The translations under genes and the position numbers were made by a program. The notes beneath the pieces were generated by a model. The model ran no database searches. It worked only from the letters and a program-made list of their open reading frames with translations, and was not told the origin of the DNA. 64,000 nucleotides of DNA from Phytohalomonas tamaricis. Lineage in GTDB: Bacteria; Pseudomonadota; Gammaproteobacteria; Pseudomonadales; Halomonadaceae. This document shows positions 38,124 to 47,540 of this stretch, piece after piece. How positions within the stretch are numbered: position 1 is the stretch's first letter; every line of letters begins with the position of its first letter. Location of the stretch: contig NZ_PVRV01000023.1 in NCBI RefSeq assembly GCF_003012345.1, positions 186,001 to 250,000 of the forward strand. Direction: 5' to 3'.

Positions 38124-38738
38124 CTAGCAAAGTGCTCTTCTCAACCGATTATACTGGTGCCCATCTAATAAGCCGCTTCTCTCAAGCTTGGTATAGAAAC
38201 GTCGCATACGCCGATTTATTGTACGTCGTGCAAACCATGGCCAAACGGTTGCTAAAGGTAACAGAGCTGGATTAGATACGCCGTCAATTAACCAGAGATG
38301 AAAATGGCCATTTTCCTGATACTGACAAACAATATTGCGATCATTTAGATCAGAGGGAACAACCCAATTATCATAGAGATACCGATAAAGCGCATCCAGC
38401 TGATCAACAAGCATTTCCTGATTCAGTACAATTTCACTTGATTGCCTATAGTGACGCAATGTTTTTGAAATAGTTTCATTGGCATCTAAAATTAATGAAA
38501 ATACTAGCCCTTCTCCTTGGTCCGTTTCTACAGTGCCAAAATACTCAGGCACATGTCGCCAAGAAGATAAATCACGTTGCTTCAGCTGAGAAAAATAACG
38601 CTTTTCACGAGTGTTTTGTTCACTACCGCGTTCAGGATAACGCGCTATTTTAATACAACGATTGGGAAAATCGGGATGCTGATAAACTCTTCGGTCGTTT
38701 CCGGCGCCCACCAACGTAGCCCCTTGCAGTGAAAGCAT
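38124..38738 (-). CDS. yrbL: YrbL-family protein (PhoP-network kinase-like)
   Basis: A 204-residue protein of the YrbL family. The N-terminus has LVGAGNDRRVYQHPDFPNRCIKIARYP, a kinase-like nucleotide loop with an invariant lysine; VVPSDLNDRNIVCQY looks like a catalytic loop (the Asp-x-x-x-x-Asn pattern) and LWLIDGVSNPALLPLA like the metal-binding segment. In E. coli yrbL is activated by PhoP and related to envelope stress, but the biochemical function is unknown. In some species YrbL sits near polysaccharide genes, and here it lies close to the capsule locus. It is AT-rich compared with core genes. Confidence 0.88.
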   Translation of the reverse strand: MLSLQGATLVGAGNDRRVYQHPDFPNRCIKIARYPERGSEQNTREKRYFSQLKQRDLSSWRHVPEYFGTVETDQGEGLVFSLILDANETISKTLRHYRQSSEIVLNQEMLVDQLDALYRYLYDNWVVPSDLNDRNIVCQYQENGHFHLWLIDGVSNPALLPLATVWPWFARRTINRRMRRFYTKLERSGLLDGHQYNRLRRALC

Positions 38739-39060
38739 GCGCCATCAAACCTTATCAAAATAAAAATTGCCCCAAATCATAGCCTAAACACTACTCATAC
38801 CCAAACAACAGAGTCATCTAAATCATTATTTTTAAAAAAGTAGCCTCGCTATATAACGCTTATAAACACCCCGTATGATAAAAACAGTCTCATTTCCTTA
38901 CACTCATGCTCAAGTTACAAATCATTTATTGAGGCTTCGTTGTGAGCCTATTTTAGTACATACGCGCTTGCTAAGGTGATTACTTATAAGTAGGCGAACA
39001 ACATTGCATTTCACCCACCCCAAGCTGGACATTCATACAGCAAAACTTCATTATCCCTTC
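38739..39060. other. Divergent region yrbL / dinB
   Basis: About 320 bp of AT-rich sequence with no supported gene. It must carry promoters for yrbL (minus) and dinB (plus). I looked for a LexA box and found only a half-site (CTGTTTTTATCATACG on the minus strand near 38879-38894). Confidence 0.4.
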
Positions 39061-40107
39061 ATGCGCAAGATTCTTCATGCTGACTGTGATTGCTTCTATG
39101 CTGCTGTAGAGATGCGAGACGACCCGAGCCTGGCACAACGGCCTATTGCCGTAGGTGGCCAAGCAGCACAACGTGGTGTCATTGCTACATGTAATTATCC
39201 GGCAAGAAGTTTTGGCATTCATTCCGCCATGTCAACAGCTCAAGCAATGCGCTTATGCCCCAACCTTCGCGTGATTCCTCCAAACTTTGAAAAGTATCGT
39301 CGTGTCTCTCAAGATATACAGACAATATTTCATGAGTTGACACCTCTAGTTGAACCCTTGTCTCTTGACGAAGCATTTTTAGATGTGAGCAGTGTTACCT
39401 CTTTCAAGGGCAGCGCCACATGGATGGCCTCCTGGCTTAAAGAAGAAGTAAAAAAGCGAACTGGAATCACCATTTCCGTCGGTGTCGCATCCAACAAGTT
39501 TCTTGCCAAAATAGCAAGTGACTGGAATAAGCCCGATGGGTTATGTGTTATATCGCCCGATCAGGTCGAGAGCTTCCTCGATTCGCTTGAGGTAAAACAT
39601 CTGCATGGTGTCGGACCAGCTACAGCAAAACGCCTCCATGAAATGGGAATACAGACCTGTCAGCAATTACGTCAATGGTCTGTCGCTGCGTTGATTGAAC
39701 GTTTCGGTAAATTTGGCTACCGGCTACATGAACTGTCGAACGGGATAGATAATCGCGAGATACAGATTGAACGTGAACGCAAGTCAGTGAGTGTCGAGAC
39801 GACATTCCATCACGATTTACCGAATCTAATTTCCTGTCGCGAAGCCTTACCTCACCTTGTGGCTCAACTTAAAGTAAGGCTTTCAAAGCGTAATCATCCC
39901 ACACCCAACAAGTTATTCGTCAAAGTACGCTTTACTGATTTCTCCTCAACGACTCTTGAATCAGGGGGCAATTCACCAGACGTTGAGAATTTTTTAGCTC
40001 TTCTCGATGAAGCTTGGCAACGTGGTGCTCGCCCCGTCCGGCTGCTGGGCGTAGGTGTCCGGCTTAGCCCTGCCGAGGCCACGCAGCAACTTAGTTTATT
40101 TACATAA
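39061..40107 (+). CDS. dinB: DNA polymerase IV
   Basis: A 348-residue Y-family translesion polymerase. Catalytic acidic residues lie in LHADCDCFYAAVE (about residue 6-8) and PLSLDEAFLDV (about 100-108). ISVGVASNKFLAKIASDWNKPDG is the finger/palm block and GVGPATAKRLHEMGI the helix-hairpin-helix. The C-terminus ends in QQLSLFT, a good beta-clamp-binding motif. The ATG at 39061 matches the family start; an upstream in-frame start at 39004 gives unconserved residues. No clear Shine-Dalgarno and no full LexA box are seen upstream, so SOS control is uncertain. Confidence 0.97.
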   Translation: MRKILHADCDCFYAAVEMRDDPSLAQRPIAVGGQAAQRGVIATCNYPARSFGIHSAMSTAQAMRLCPNLRVIPPNFEKYRRVSQDIQTIFHELTPLVEPLSLDEAFLDVSSVTSFKGSATWMASWLKEEVKKRTGITISVGVASNKFLAKIASDWNKPDGLCVISPDQVESFLDSLEVKHLHGVGPATAKRLHEMGIQTCQQLRQWSVAALIERFGKFGYRLHELSNGIDNREIQIERERKSVSVETTFHHDLPNLISCREALPHLVAQLKVRLSKRNHPTPNKLFVKVRFTDFSSTTLESGGNSPDVENFLALLDEAWQRGARPVRLLGVGVRLSPAEATQQLSLFT

Positions 40108-40193
40108 CTGCATTACCTACTACTTCACTAGCAGCGCGCACCCCCTCCAACCCTATAGAAGGTGCACACTTGATCACGCTATGTCGCTTTCCC

Positions 40194-41048
40194 TTAGGCA
40201 AAAACAACGGTCTTATTACCGTCGATCAAAACCCTGTCCTGCAAATGCCATCTTACGCCACGCGCCAGAACGGCTTTTTCGATGTCACGCCCTATTCGTA
40301 CTAGATCATCGGGCGTATGGCAGTGTGTAACACGCTGGATGTCCTGCTCAATGATTGGCCCTGCATCCAACTCCTCTGTGACATAGTGGCATGTTGCCCC
40401 GATCAGCTTAACGCCCCGCTCATGTGCCTGATGATAGGGTTTGGCACCCGCAAATGACGGCAAGAAACTATGGTGGATGTTGATGACGCGCCCAGAATAA
40501 CGCTCACAAAGTGCTGGGGGTAATATCTGCATATAGCGTGCAAGAACAATCGCATCAGCCTTGGATGTCTCTATGAAATGCTCAACCTGTGTGAATGCCT
40601 GCGGCTTATTTTCTCTGGACACCGGCACATGGTGGTAAGCAATGCCGTGCCATTCAACCAGAGGACGAAGATCATCATGGTTGGAAATAACACACGCGAT
40701 ATCACACTCCAGCTCACCTGCTGTCCAGCGATAAAGTAAATCGACCAGGCAATGAGATTCGCGAGATACCATGATAGCCAGGCGCCTACGCCGCGACGTA
40801 TCGTGTAGCATCCACTGCATTCCAAACTCTTCGGCAATAACTGCAAAAGCATCGCGAAGCGATTGAATATCACCAGCAATACCTGTTGCATCTATTTCAT
40901 AACGCATGAAAAAGCGCTTGGTGGCTAGGTCTGAATGCTGATTGGCTTCGGTGATCCACCCACCTTGATCGGCGATGAATGATGAAACTCTCGAAACGAT
41001 GCCTACCCGGTCAGGGCAGGAAACGACCAAGCGATAAAAATGCGACAT
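40194..41048 (-). CDS. purU: Formyltetrahydrofolate deformylase
   Basis: A 284-residue enzyme that hydrolyses 10-formyl-THF to formate and THF, balancing one-carbon pools with glycine and methionine. The N-terminal ACT domain (FYRLVVSCPDRVGIVSRVSSFIADQGGWITEANQHSD) is the glycine/methionine-sensing part; the C-terminal formyltransferase-like domain has RVINIHHSFLPSFAGAKPY and GATCHYVTEELDAGPIIEQD with the catalytic Asn-His-Asp set. Length matches E. coli PurU. It diverges from the RNase J gene. It fits metabolically with gcv and met genes in the same window. Confidence 0.97.
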   Translation of the reverse strand: MSHFYRLVVSCPDRVGIVSRVSSFIADQGGWITEANQHSDLATKRFFMRYEIDATGIAGDIQSLRDAFAVIAEEFGMQWMLHDTSRRRRLAIMVSRESHCLVDLLYRWTAGELECDIACVISNHDDLRPLVEWHGIAYHHVPVSRENKPQAFTQVEHFIETSKADAIVLARYMQILPPALCERYSGRVINIHHSFLPSFAGAKPYHQAHERGVKLIGATCHYVTEELDAGPIIEQDIQRVTHCHTPDDLVRIGRDIEKAVLARGVRWHLQDRVLIDGNKTVVFA

Positions 41049-41185
41049 GGGATGTACCGTAAGACAAAGTCTTTATTAAGAAAAGAATCGATAATTGTAA
41101 CGAATTCAGCGACTTTTGCGCACTATGCGTTGTGGCTCATTCTAGCCTTGCGTATAGTTAAAATTCACATGCGCTTAGAGTGGCT

Positions 41186-42817
41186 ATGCATCGACCACGA
41201 GTACACATCCGCCCGCGCCGTCGCCCACCCCTAGATTTTCTTTCCCTAGGGGGATGCGGAGAGATCGGCATGAACTTGACACTTTATGGGTTTGAGGGTC
41301 AATGGATAGCTGTCGATTGCGGCATGCAAATACGACAGGATCTTCCTGACGCTCCGCTTCAAATACCCGATGTAGAGTCACTTGCCGCATACGGGATAAG
41401 GCCTGAAGCCATTGTGCTTACTCATGGTCATGAAGATCATCTCGGTGCTCTTGCGTGGATATGGCCACGCTGGGGATGTCCCATCTGGGCTTCTCCACTT
41501 GCAGCAGGCCTACTACGTCATAAATTTTCAGATCTCGGCCTGCGCACTGACGCTATAAATATCTTTACCCCAGGCAACACATTTGAACTATCGCCCTTCT
41601 GCGTACGTACGTTACCCGTTCCACATTCCATTCCTGAAAGTTGTGCGCTACTAATTACAGCCGATACTCATCGCATCTTGCATACCGGCGATTGGAAGCT
41701 TGACGAAACACCGCTCATTGGTTCGCCTCTAAATAAAGCCGCTTTTCAATCATTGGGCGCAGTCGACCTTCTTGTCGGAGACTCTACCAATGCACCTCAA
41801 CCAGGTCATTCCCGAAGCGAAGGCGTAGTCGCTCTTGCCCTTGAACAACATTTGCATCAATGCCAGGGCCGTGTAGTCATTAGTTGCTTTGCCAGCAATC
41901 TTTCACGCATCCAAGCCATCGGCCGGGCTGCCGAACGTAACGGCCGACGCGTGGTACTACTTGGGCGAGCCATGACGCGAATGGTACAGGTCGCTCGAAG
42001 CTTAGGGTATCTGGAAGATTTTCCTAATCTCGTACCGCTACGCGATGCAGGATATCTTCCCCGGCATGAAGTACTCGTCATCGCAACAGGTAGCCAAGGA
42101 GAACCTCGAGCCGCGCTTTCCCGCCTGGCACATAACACACATCCTGATATTGAGCTTCAGGCCGGGGATAGCGTCATTTTTTCATCCAAGGCTATACCAG
42201 GCAACGAAGAAGCTATCAAACGCTTGCAGAACGCCTTCAAATATCTAGGGCTTGACGTTTATGAAGAAAAACAACATCCCGAGCTTCATGCTTCAGGCCA
42301 TCCCGCTCAAGAAGAGTTAAAGGCACTTTATCAGTGGGTAAAACCGAGATGTCTTATCCCTGTACATGGCGAACGGCTGCATCAGGAAGCCCATCAGCAA
42401 CTGGCCCAGAGCATGGATATTGAAGTGCCACTGATTCCAAGTGATGGCCAATGGTTAAAATGGAATGGTCATGAGCTCCATGTTAAAGAGATTTTGGAGC
42501 TTAAACCTCGCCTTATTTCCCAGCGACAAAAAAATAACACTCATCGTCGAGTAACGCGTAACAGTATTGCTTTGTTGATACCTGTAGTACATGACCGTAA
42601 ACACTGGCAGCGTGTTGGACGTTTGATACTTGACGGTGACATCGTAGAAAAAATTGACGAACAGGTTTTAGCAGAGTGGCTGGATAATAATTTGGAACTC
42701 CTTGAAGCGCAGACTATTGATGAGCTGGCCGCCCACTTAAAACCGTTGTTAACGCAATGGCTCCTCGACCATATGCTGTCACCTATGCACATCGAAATTG
42801 AACTTGCCCAAGTTTAG
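41186..42817 (+). CDS. rnj: Ribonuclease J (MBL-fold/beta-CASP)
   Basis: A 543-residue RNase J-type protein. The metallo-beta-lactamase core has LSLGGCGEIGMNLTLYG and the zinc motif LTHGHEDHLGALAW (HxHxDH), then LHTGDWKLDE. The beta-CASP domain includes LVGDSTNAPQPGHSRSE, VVISCFASNLSRIQ and VLVIATGSQGEPRAALSRLA, and a conserved IPVHGERLHQEAH follows. The C-terminal about 110 residues could be the dimerisation domain. RNase J is a 5'-exo/endoribonuclease central to RNA decay in Firmicutes and Actinobacteria; it is uncommon in Gammaproteobacteria, which use RNase E. I use the ATG at 41186; a GTG at 41180 is also in frame. Confidence 0.92.
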   Translation: MHRPRVHIRPRRRPPLDFLSLGGCGEIGMNLTLYGFEGQWIAVDCGMQIRQDLPDAPLQIPDVESLAAYGIRPEAIVLTHGHEDHLGALAWIWPRWGCPIWASPLAAGLLRHKFSDLGLRTDAINIFTPGNTFELSPFCVRTLPVPHSIPESCALLITADTHRILHTGDWKLDETPLIGSPLNKAAFQSLGAVDLLVGDSTNAPQPGHSRSEGVVALALEQHLHQCQGRVVISCFASNLSRIQAIGRAAERNGRRVVLLGRAMTRMVQVARSLGYLEDFPNLVPLRDAGYLPRHEVLVIATGSQGEPRAALSRLAHNTHPDIELQAGDSVIFSSKAIPGNEEAIKRLQNAFKYLGLDVYEEKQHPELHASGHPAQEELKALYQWVKPRCLIPVHGERLHQEAHQQLAQSMDIEVPLIPSDGQWLKWNGHELHVKEILELKPRLISQRQKNNTHRRVTRNSIALLIPVVHDRKHWQRVGRLILDGDIVEKIDEQVLAEWLDNNLELLEAQTIDELAAHLKPLLTQWLLDHMLSPMHIEIELAQV

Positions 42818-42824
42818 CCATAAA

Positions 42825-42858
42825 AAAATGAGCATCGATGACTCGCAATGCTCATTTT
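42825..42858. terminator. Bidirectional terminator between rnj and the H-NS-like gene
   Basis: AAAATGAGCAT (42825-42835) pairs with ATGCTCATTTT (42848-42858), with A-run before and T-rich sequence after. It separates two convergent genes. Confidence 0.85.
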
Positions 42859-42920
42859 GTTTTATATGCTTCGTCTTACCGATCAAAATCAGCCGTAAAT
42901 CTTACTGGTCTACTGAAGCA

Positions 42921-43220
42921 CTAATCATTTTTAGCAGCTTGGCTATTGCTGTCTTTAGGTGGGCGCCCACGTCGACGCTTAGGCTGTTCACCCACAAGAT
43001 CATTGACCGATAGGCCTGCGTCACTCATCGCGGCGCGAATTTCAGCAAGTTTCTGCTCTTTTTTTGCCTCTTCCTCGCGGCGCCCCTTATCCTCATCCTG
43101 CTTCTGCTTGATGACTTCATCAATGACTTCCGATAACTTGCTCAATTGCTCCATGCTTAATTGCCTTGCAGCAGCACGAGCAACATTTTTATTGCGAGCA
43201 ATACGTTCCAATGAATCCAT
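42921..43220 (-). CDS. H-NS-like N-domain protein with C-terminal AT-hook
   Basis: A 99-residue protein. Residues 1-75 (LERIARNKNVARAAARQLSMEQLSKLSEVIDEVI ... KLAEIRAAMSDAGLSVNDLV) fit the coiled-coil oligomerisation domain of H-NS (compare E. coli [23 protein letters not shown] ... REMLIADGIDPNELL). The C-terminus is not the H-NS DNA-binding domain: there is no TWTGQGR. Instead residues 81-89 are KRRRGRPPK, a classical AT-hook minor-groove motif. It is likely an oligomerising AT-binding silencer or a modulator of other H-NS proteins. It is monocistronic and convergent with rnj. Confidence 0.75.
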   Translation of the reverse strand: MDSLERIARNKNVARAAARQLSMEQLSKLSEVIDEVIKQKQDEDKGRREEEAKKEQKLAEIRAAMSDAGLSVNDLVGEQPKRRRGRPPKDSNSQAAKND

Positions 43221-43356
43221 CTTTTTTATCCCCCGCTTTAACTACTATGAGTTTTAAAGCAAGTATAAAACGTATGCTTTCATTAGCAAGAATTATAACG
43301 AAAACATGTTATTTGAATACGCCACTCACTATGACCAGAACATTAACCTAATATGT

Positions 43357-44346
43357 TTAACCACCGGTCATATTCATGAAACGAACAATTTGTACGTCAC
43401 CATCAGTAGTAAAATAGTGACGATGGGGTTTGAGACTCATTGCATCACGAATACGCTGTTTTAGCGGCTCCATTTCTCCGGGATATTGACGCAACACTTC
43501 GCGTAAATCGACCGAATGCTCGTTCCCAAGACAAAGCAGCAACCGCCCTTCTGCTGTTACCCTCACCCGGTTACAACTATCACAGAAGTTATGGCTATGC
43601 GGGGAAATAAAGCCAATTCTTGTATGACTATCTGCCATGCGGAAATAGCGAGCAGGACCTAATGAAGACTCGGTTGAGGCAAAAAGCGGATAACGCGCCT
43701 CAATCATTGCTTGCACTTCATCGCTTGAGCAGTATGTTTCCTCACGGCCATGATCGGAAATATTGCCAAGCGGCATTTCCTCAATGAAGCTGATATCGAT
43801 TTCCTCACTACGAGCAAAATCGACAAGATCTACCACCTCGTCGTCATTACGCCCCTTGAGGATCACTGCATTAAGTTTAATACGCTCAAAGCCCGCTTTC
43901 TTTGCCGCCTGGATGCCATCAAGCACGCGGTTTAAATCACCCGTACGCGTTAACCGCTTGAAACGCTCAGTATCAAGAGAATCCAAGCTAATATTCAGGC
44001 GCGACATGCCTCCTTGGTACAGTGACTCAGCATAGCGATTCAGCTGAGCACCATTGGTCGTCATGGCAAAATCCTTCAACCCTTCAAGACTACCAATATC
44101 ACGCACTAGCTGGTCGATATTGCGGCGCACTAATGGCTCGCCTCCGGTGAGACGAATCTTCTCAACGCCTAGTGCCACAAAAGCTCGAGCGACCTGAGTC
44201 AGCTCTTCAATGGTTAATACTTGATTGCGTGGCAGAAATGTCATGTCTTCGCTCATGCAATAGACACAACGAAAGTCACAACGGTCAGTCACGGAAATGC
44301 GGACGTAACTAATCCTGCGTTGAAAACTATCAATCAACTCACTCAT
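43357..44346 (-). CDS. moaA: GTP 3',8-cyclase
   Basis: A 329-residue radical SAM enzyme for the first step of molybdopterin synthesis. The N-terminal cluster motif is [12 protein letters not shown] (CxxxCxxC), and [10 protein letters not shown] follows. The second cluster is in [20 protein letters not shown], and the chain ends in the essential Gly-Gly (MTGG). Its ATG overlaps the moaE stop (ATGA), so it is translated by coupling as the last gene of the Moco operon. GGAG lies 6 bases upstream. Confidence 0.98.
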   Translation of the reverse strand: MSELIDSFQRRISYVRISVTDRCDFRCVYCMSEDMTFLPRNQVLTIEELTQVARAFVALGVEKIRLTGGEPLVRRNIDQLVRDIGSLEGLKDFAMTTNGAQLNRYAESLYQGGMSRLNISLDSLDTERFKRLTRTGDLNRVLDGIQAAKKAGFERIKLNAVILKGRNDDEVVDLVDFARSEEIDISFIEEMPLGNISDHGREETYCSSDEVQAMIEARYPLFASTESSLGPARYFRMADSHTRIGFISPHSHNFCDSCNRVRVTAEGRLLLCLGNEHSVDLREVLRQYPGEMEPLKQRIRDAMSLKPHRHYFTTDGDVQIVRFMNMTGG

Positions 44347-44795
44347 CCCTGCTCCCAACGTTGGCGCGCTTCCTTATCGGAATGCCGCTCTGAAACCCAA
44401 TAATCCCCTTGGCGCGTATGTTCTTTTTTCCAAAAAGGCGCCTGGGTCTTTAAAAGGTCCATGATGAATTCACAAGCTTCGAAAGCAGCGTGTCGATGTG
44501 CACTTGCCACCAGTACTACAACAATATCATCACCAGGCGTGAGTCGTCCGACACGATGCACAACAATCACATTGGCAAGGGACCAGCGCTGCTCCGCCTG
44601 TTCAACAATGCGTGTTAGTACTGCTTCGGTCATGCCCGGATAATGTTCAAGCGTCAGCGCCTCAACATCAGGCTGTTCATTGAAATCACGAACGCGCCCG
44701 ACAAAACTAGCCACAGCGCCAATATCGGTGCGCTCAGCGGATAGCGAATGGTACAAGGCGTTCAGGTCAAAGGGTGCCTGCTGAACACGGACCAT
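44343..44795 (-). CDS. moaE: Molybdopterin synthase catalytic subunit
   Basis: A 150-residue MoaE, the large subunit that adds two sulfurs from MoaD thiocarboxylate to cyclic pyranopterin monophosphate. [80 protein letters not shown] are all family blocks, the last containing the catalytic lysines. It lies 2 bp after the moaCD fusion and overlaps moaA by 4 bp. Confidence 0.97.
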   Translation of the reverse strand: MVRVQQAPFDLNALYHSLSAERTDIGAVASFVGRVRDFNEQPDVEALTLEHYPGMTEAVLTRIVEQAEQRWSLANVIVVHRVGRLTPGDDIVVVLVASAHRHAAFEACEFIMDLLKTQAPFWKKEHTRQGDYWVSERHSDKEARQRWEQG

Positions 44796-44797
44796 GA

Positions 44798-45589
44798 TTA
44801 ACCTCCCGTCACTGGCGGAAAGAAGGCCACTTCATCCCCAGGCTTCAGCATCGTATCAACAGAAACCATATCCTGGTTTCGTGCACATAATATGCGTGGG
44901 TTTTCCAGTGCCATGAAATCAGTATGGCGCGTGGTGAGCCAACGTTTTAAGGACACGATGTCAGGCGCGCCCAAATCTCCGAGTGAAACACTCAACTTCT
45001 CGACACCGATACGCTCTCGAAGTTCCGCAAAAAACAAAACGGTTACCGTCTTCTGGCTTTCCGCGCTTTTTTCTAGCGAGCTCTCGGGTAACGCTTTTGA
45101 CGATACCTTATTCAGGTCATCGCGCACCCAATCACCGGATTTACCGCCTGTCTTTGACTCAACTCCGATGTCGCCAATAATCATGCCTTTATCGACCGCC
45201 TTGCACATGTCATACAGCGTCAAACAAGCGACCGATACAGCCGTCAGGGCTTCCATTTCCACGCCGGTACGACCATTCAGGCGGCATCGGGCAGAAACAT
45301 GAACACAGGAATGTGTGTGATCAAGCTCAAACTCAATGCTGACTTTGGAAAGCATCAATTGATGGCAAAGTGGAATTAATTCATGCGTTCGCTTGGCGGC
45401 TTGGATACCGGCTATACGCGCCGTTGCCAATACGTCACCCTTGGGCAATCCGCCATCACTCAAAAGCGCAAGCGTTTCGGGCTGCATCGAGATTTTCCCG
45501 GTAGCTACCGCCTCACGCCGGCTTTCCTGCTTATCGGCGACATCCACCATATGGGCTTCGCCACGCGCATTGAGATGCGTCAACGTCAT
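44798..45589 (-). CDS. moaC: Bifunctional MoaC-MoaD fusion protein
   Basis: A single uninterrupted 263-residue frame. Residues 1-158 are a complete MoaC (cyclic pyranopterin monophosphate synthase): DVADKQ (16-21), [12 protein letters not shown] (69-80), [11 protein letters not shown] (109-119), DMCKA (127-131) and KTGGKSG (146-152). Residues about 159-180 are a Ser/Lys-rich linker. Residues 181-263 are a complete MoaD ([22 protein letters not shown] ... [16 protein letters not shown]) with the C-terminal Gly-Gly that must be adenylated and thiocarboxylated. The free C-terminus means that MoaD could still work within MPT synthase. It overlaps moeA by ATGA and sits directly before moaE, which normally pairs with MoaD. 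Confidence 0.95.
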   Translation of the reverse strand: MTLTHLNARGEAHMVDVADKQESRREAVATGKISMQPETLALLSDGGLPKGDVLATARIAGIQAAKRTHELIPLCHQLMLSKVSIEFELDHTHSCVHVSARCRLNGRTGVEMEALTAVSVACLTLYDMCKAVDKGMIIGDIGVESKTGGKSGDWVRDDLNKVSSKALPESSLEKSAESQKTVTVLFFAELRERIGVEKLSVSLGDLGAPDIVSLKRWLTTRHTDFMALENPRILCARNQDMVSVDTMLKPGDEVAFFPPVTGG

Positions 45590-46824
45590 GTCAACTCTCC
45601 AAAGGGTTGTATAGTGACCCGCTCGCCGACAGCGACCTGCTCATGATGCTCATCAATTTCAATCAGGCAATTGGCACGCACCATCGATGTCAGGATATTC
45701 GATCCCTGAGCGCCGGTGGTACGCACGTGTAACTGCCCCTGCTCATCACAACGAAAAATACCGCGATGATAATCGATACGTTCGCGGCGGCTGTGCATCG
45801 GCTCATCGGCGATGGCCATAAATCGTTGAGGATACCAGTCCCGTTGCCCCATCATGTGGCGCAGCATGGGTTGAACGAATTGGATGAAGGTCACCATCAC
45901 GGCCACTGGATTGCCCGGCAGTCCAAAAAAAGGCACAGATCCAATATGCCCAAACGCAAGCGGACGGCCAGGACGCAAAGCAATACGCCAAAGCCCTATA
46001 TCACCTAATTCACATAGTACCGTTTTTATCCAATCAGCCTCTCCGACTGAAACACCACCAGACGTGATGATCATATCGGCCTGCGTACTGGCGGCCTGCA
46101 AGGCATCGCGAATCTTGCCCTCCTGATCAGGCAAAATACCCAAATCGATGACCTCCGCTCCTAGCTTCGTCAACAGGCCGTGTAGCGCAAATCGATTGGT
46201 ATCATATATCTGCGCCTCAGCCAGCGGGGTCCCCGGCGCCCTCACCTCATCACCACTTGAAAACAATGCCACCCGAGGACGGCTGTACACCTTGAGCACA
46301 GCCATCCCCAATGATGCTGCAAGCCCCAAATGCTGCGGCTTTAGTCTCGTCCCCTGGGTCAAGGCCGTTTGTCCTTGGCAAATATCTTCCCCTGCCTGAC
46401 GAACGTTCTGGCCTGGCACGACTTTTTCAGGCGCCAGCACGATGACATCATTACCGTTGAGTTCGACTTGCTCACGCATGACTACCGTGTCGGCACCTTC
46501 AGGCAATGGCGCCCCAGTCGTGACTCGCACGCATTCCCCGGGATTCAACGGGCCTGCAAAGCCATGCCCTGCCAATGCTACGCCTACGAGGCGAAAGCGA
46601 TAATTTCCTTGCTGCCATGCCATGGCATAACCATCCATGGCTGAATTTGTATAGGCCGGCACATTGATGGGTGAAACGATATCGCAGGCCAACACACGTT
46701 CAAGTGCACAATGAAGTGCTACAGCTTCGATATCGAGCGGAGCAGGCATCATGGAGGAAAGAAGCTGATGCGCCTCTTCAACGGAAAGGCTACGGGGCGA
46801 CATGCTAAAACAGCTAATAGTCAT
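45586..46824 (-). CDS. moeA: Molybdopterin molybdenumtransferase MoeA
   Basis: A 412-residue enzyme that inserts molybdate into adenylated molybdopterin. Blocks seen: [123 protein letters not shown]. The ATG at 46824 overlaps the mobB stop as ATGA, with a GGGA just upstream; an ATG at 46803 is the other option. It overlaps moaCD by four bases. No moaB/mog adenylyltransferase is in this cluster, so that step must be encoded elsewhere. Confidence 0.97.
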   Translation of the reverse strand: MTISCFSMSPRSLSVEEAHQLLSSMMPAPLDIEAVALHCALERVLACDIVSPINVPAYTNSAMDGYAMAWQQGNYRFRLVGVALAGHGFAGPLNPGECVRVTTGAPLPEGADTVVMREQVELNGNDVIVLAPEKVVPGQNVRQAGEDICQGQTALTQGTRLKPQHLGLAASLGMAVLKVYSRPRVALFSSGDEVRAPGTPLAEAQIYDTNRFALHGLLTKLGAEVIDLGILPDQEGKIRDALQAASTQADMIITSGGVSVGEADWIKTVLCELGDIGLWRIALRPGRPLAFGHIGSVPFFGLPGNPVAVMVTFIQFVQPMLRHMMGQRDWYPQRFMAIADEPMHSRRERIDYHRGIFRCDEQGQLHVRTTGAQGSNILTSMVRANCLIEIDEHHEQVAVGERVTIQPFGELT

Positions 46825-47384
46825 TCCCGCGGCCCCTGCCGCATCGTTACCCAGCGCGACGGCCATGCCATCATCCAATCAATGATGACATCATGATTAT
46901 CCAGATCGAGACGTTCGATACCATGGGGCAACTCGACATCATCGGTCGTCGCTATCGCACGGATCCATTTGTCCTCGAAAGCACGTAGCGGTTTATCAAC
47001 ATTGCATCTAAACAGCTCCAGCTTGGGCATGTTCCATGCCTTGAAACCTTCGATCAAAATCATGTCCGGCGACAGGGGCTTTACCTGCTCTATGAGTTGA
47101 GACAAATCGGCCTCTTCCAGCTCAGGCGTTTCCATCATCAATGCAAACCGTCGCTTCGACGCCACCAGCATGGGCACCGCACCAGCTTGGCGTAAACGAT
47201 GACTATCCTTACCCGGCGTATCCACATCAAATTCATGATGAGCATGCTTGATGACCGCCACGCGTAGTCCTCGCTCCCGCAGGCGCGGCAAGATAGCTTC
47301 CAGAAGTGTCGTTTTTCCAGTACCGCTCCAGGCCGCGATGCCAAGCACAGGAATATCAAGATGCGTCAAATCCAGCTTAGTCAT
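46821..47384 (-). CDS. mobB: Molybdopterin-guanine dinucleotide biosynthesis adapter MobB
   Basis: A 187-residue P-loop GTPase-like protein that stimulates MobA. LGIAAWSGTGKTTLLEAILPRLRERGLRVAVIKHAHHEFDVDTPGKDSHRLRQAGA is the MobB signature with the Walker A loop, and MILIEGFKAWNMPKLELFR the second conserved block. AAGGA lies at proper distance from the ATG at 47384; an in-frame start at 47417 lacks one. It overlaps moeA. Confidence 0.95.
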   Translation of the reverse strand: MTKLDLTHLDIPVLGIAAWSGTGKTTLLEAILPRLRERGLRVAVIKHAHHEFDVDTPGKDSHRLRQAGAVPMLVASKRRFALMMETPELEEADLSQLIEQVKPLSPDMILIEGFKAWNMPKLELFRCNVDKPLRAFEDKWIRAIATTDDVELPHGIERLDLDNHDVIIDWMMAWPSRWVTMRQGPRE

Positions 47385-47540
47385 GCCAGTCCTTCTTAAG
47401 TAAGGCCGTGTATTCACTCAGGACTTTTCAATCTTTGCCTTTAATACTGCTAGTCATTGCTTCCCACCAGAACAATACAACGGCATTCTCTGGCGGCAAT
47501 CCTAGTCTAGTGGCTCAAAGCAGCTGCGATGCATGCCGTA

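Noticed and set aside
38879-38894. LexA-box-like CTGTTTTTATCATACG upstream of dinB
   Set aside because: Only one half matches CTGT-N8-ACAG, and it lies about 170 bp from the start codon.
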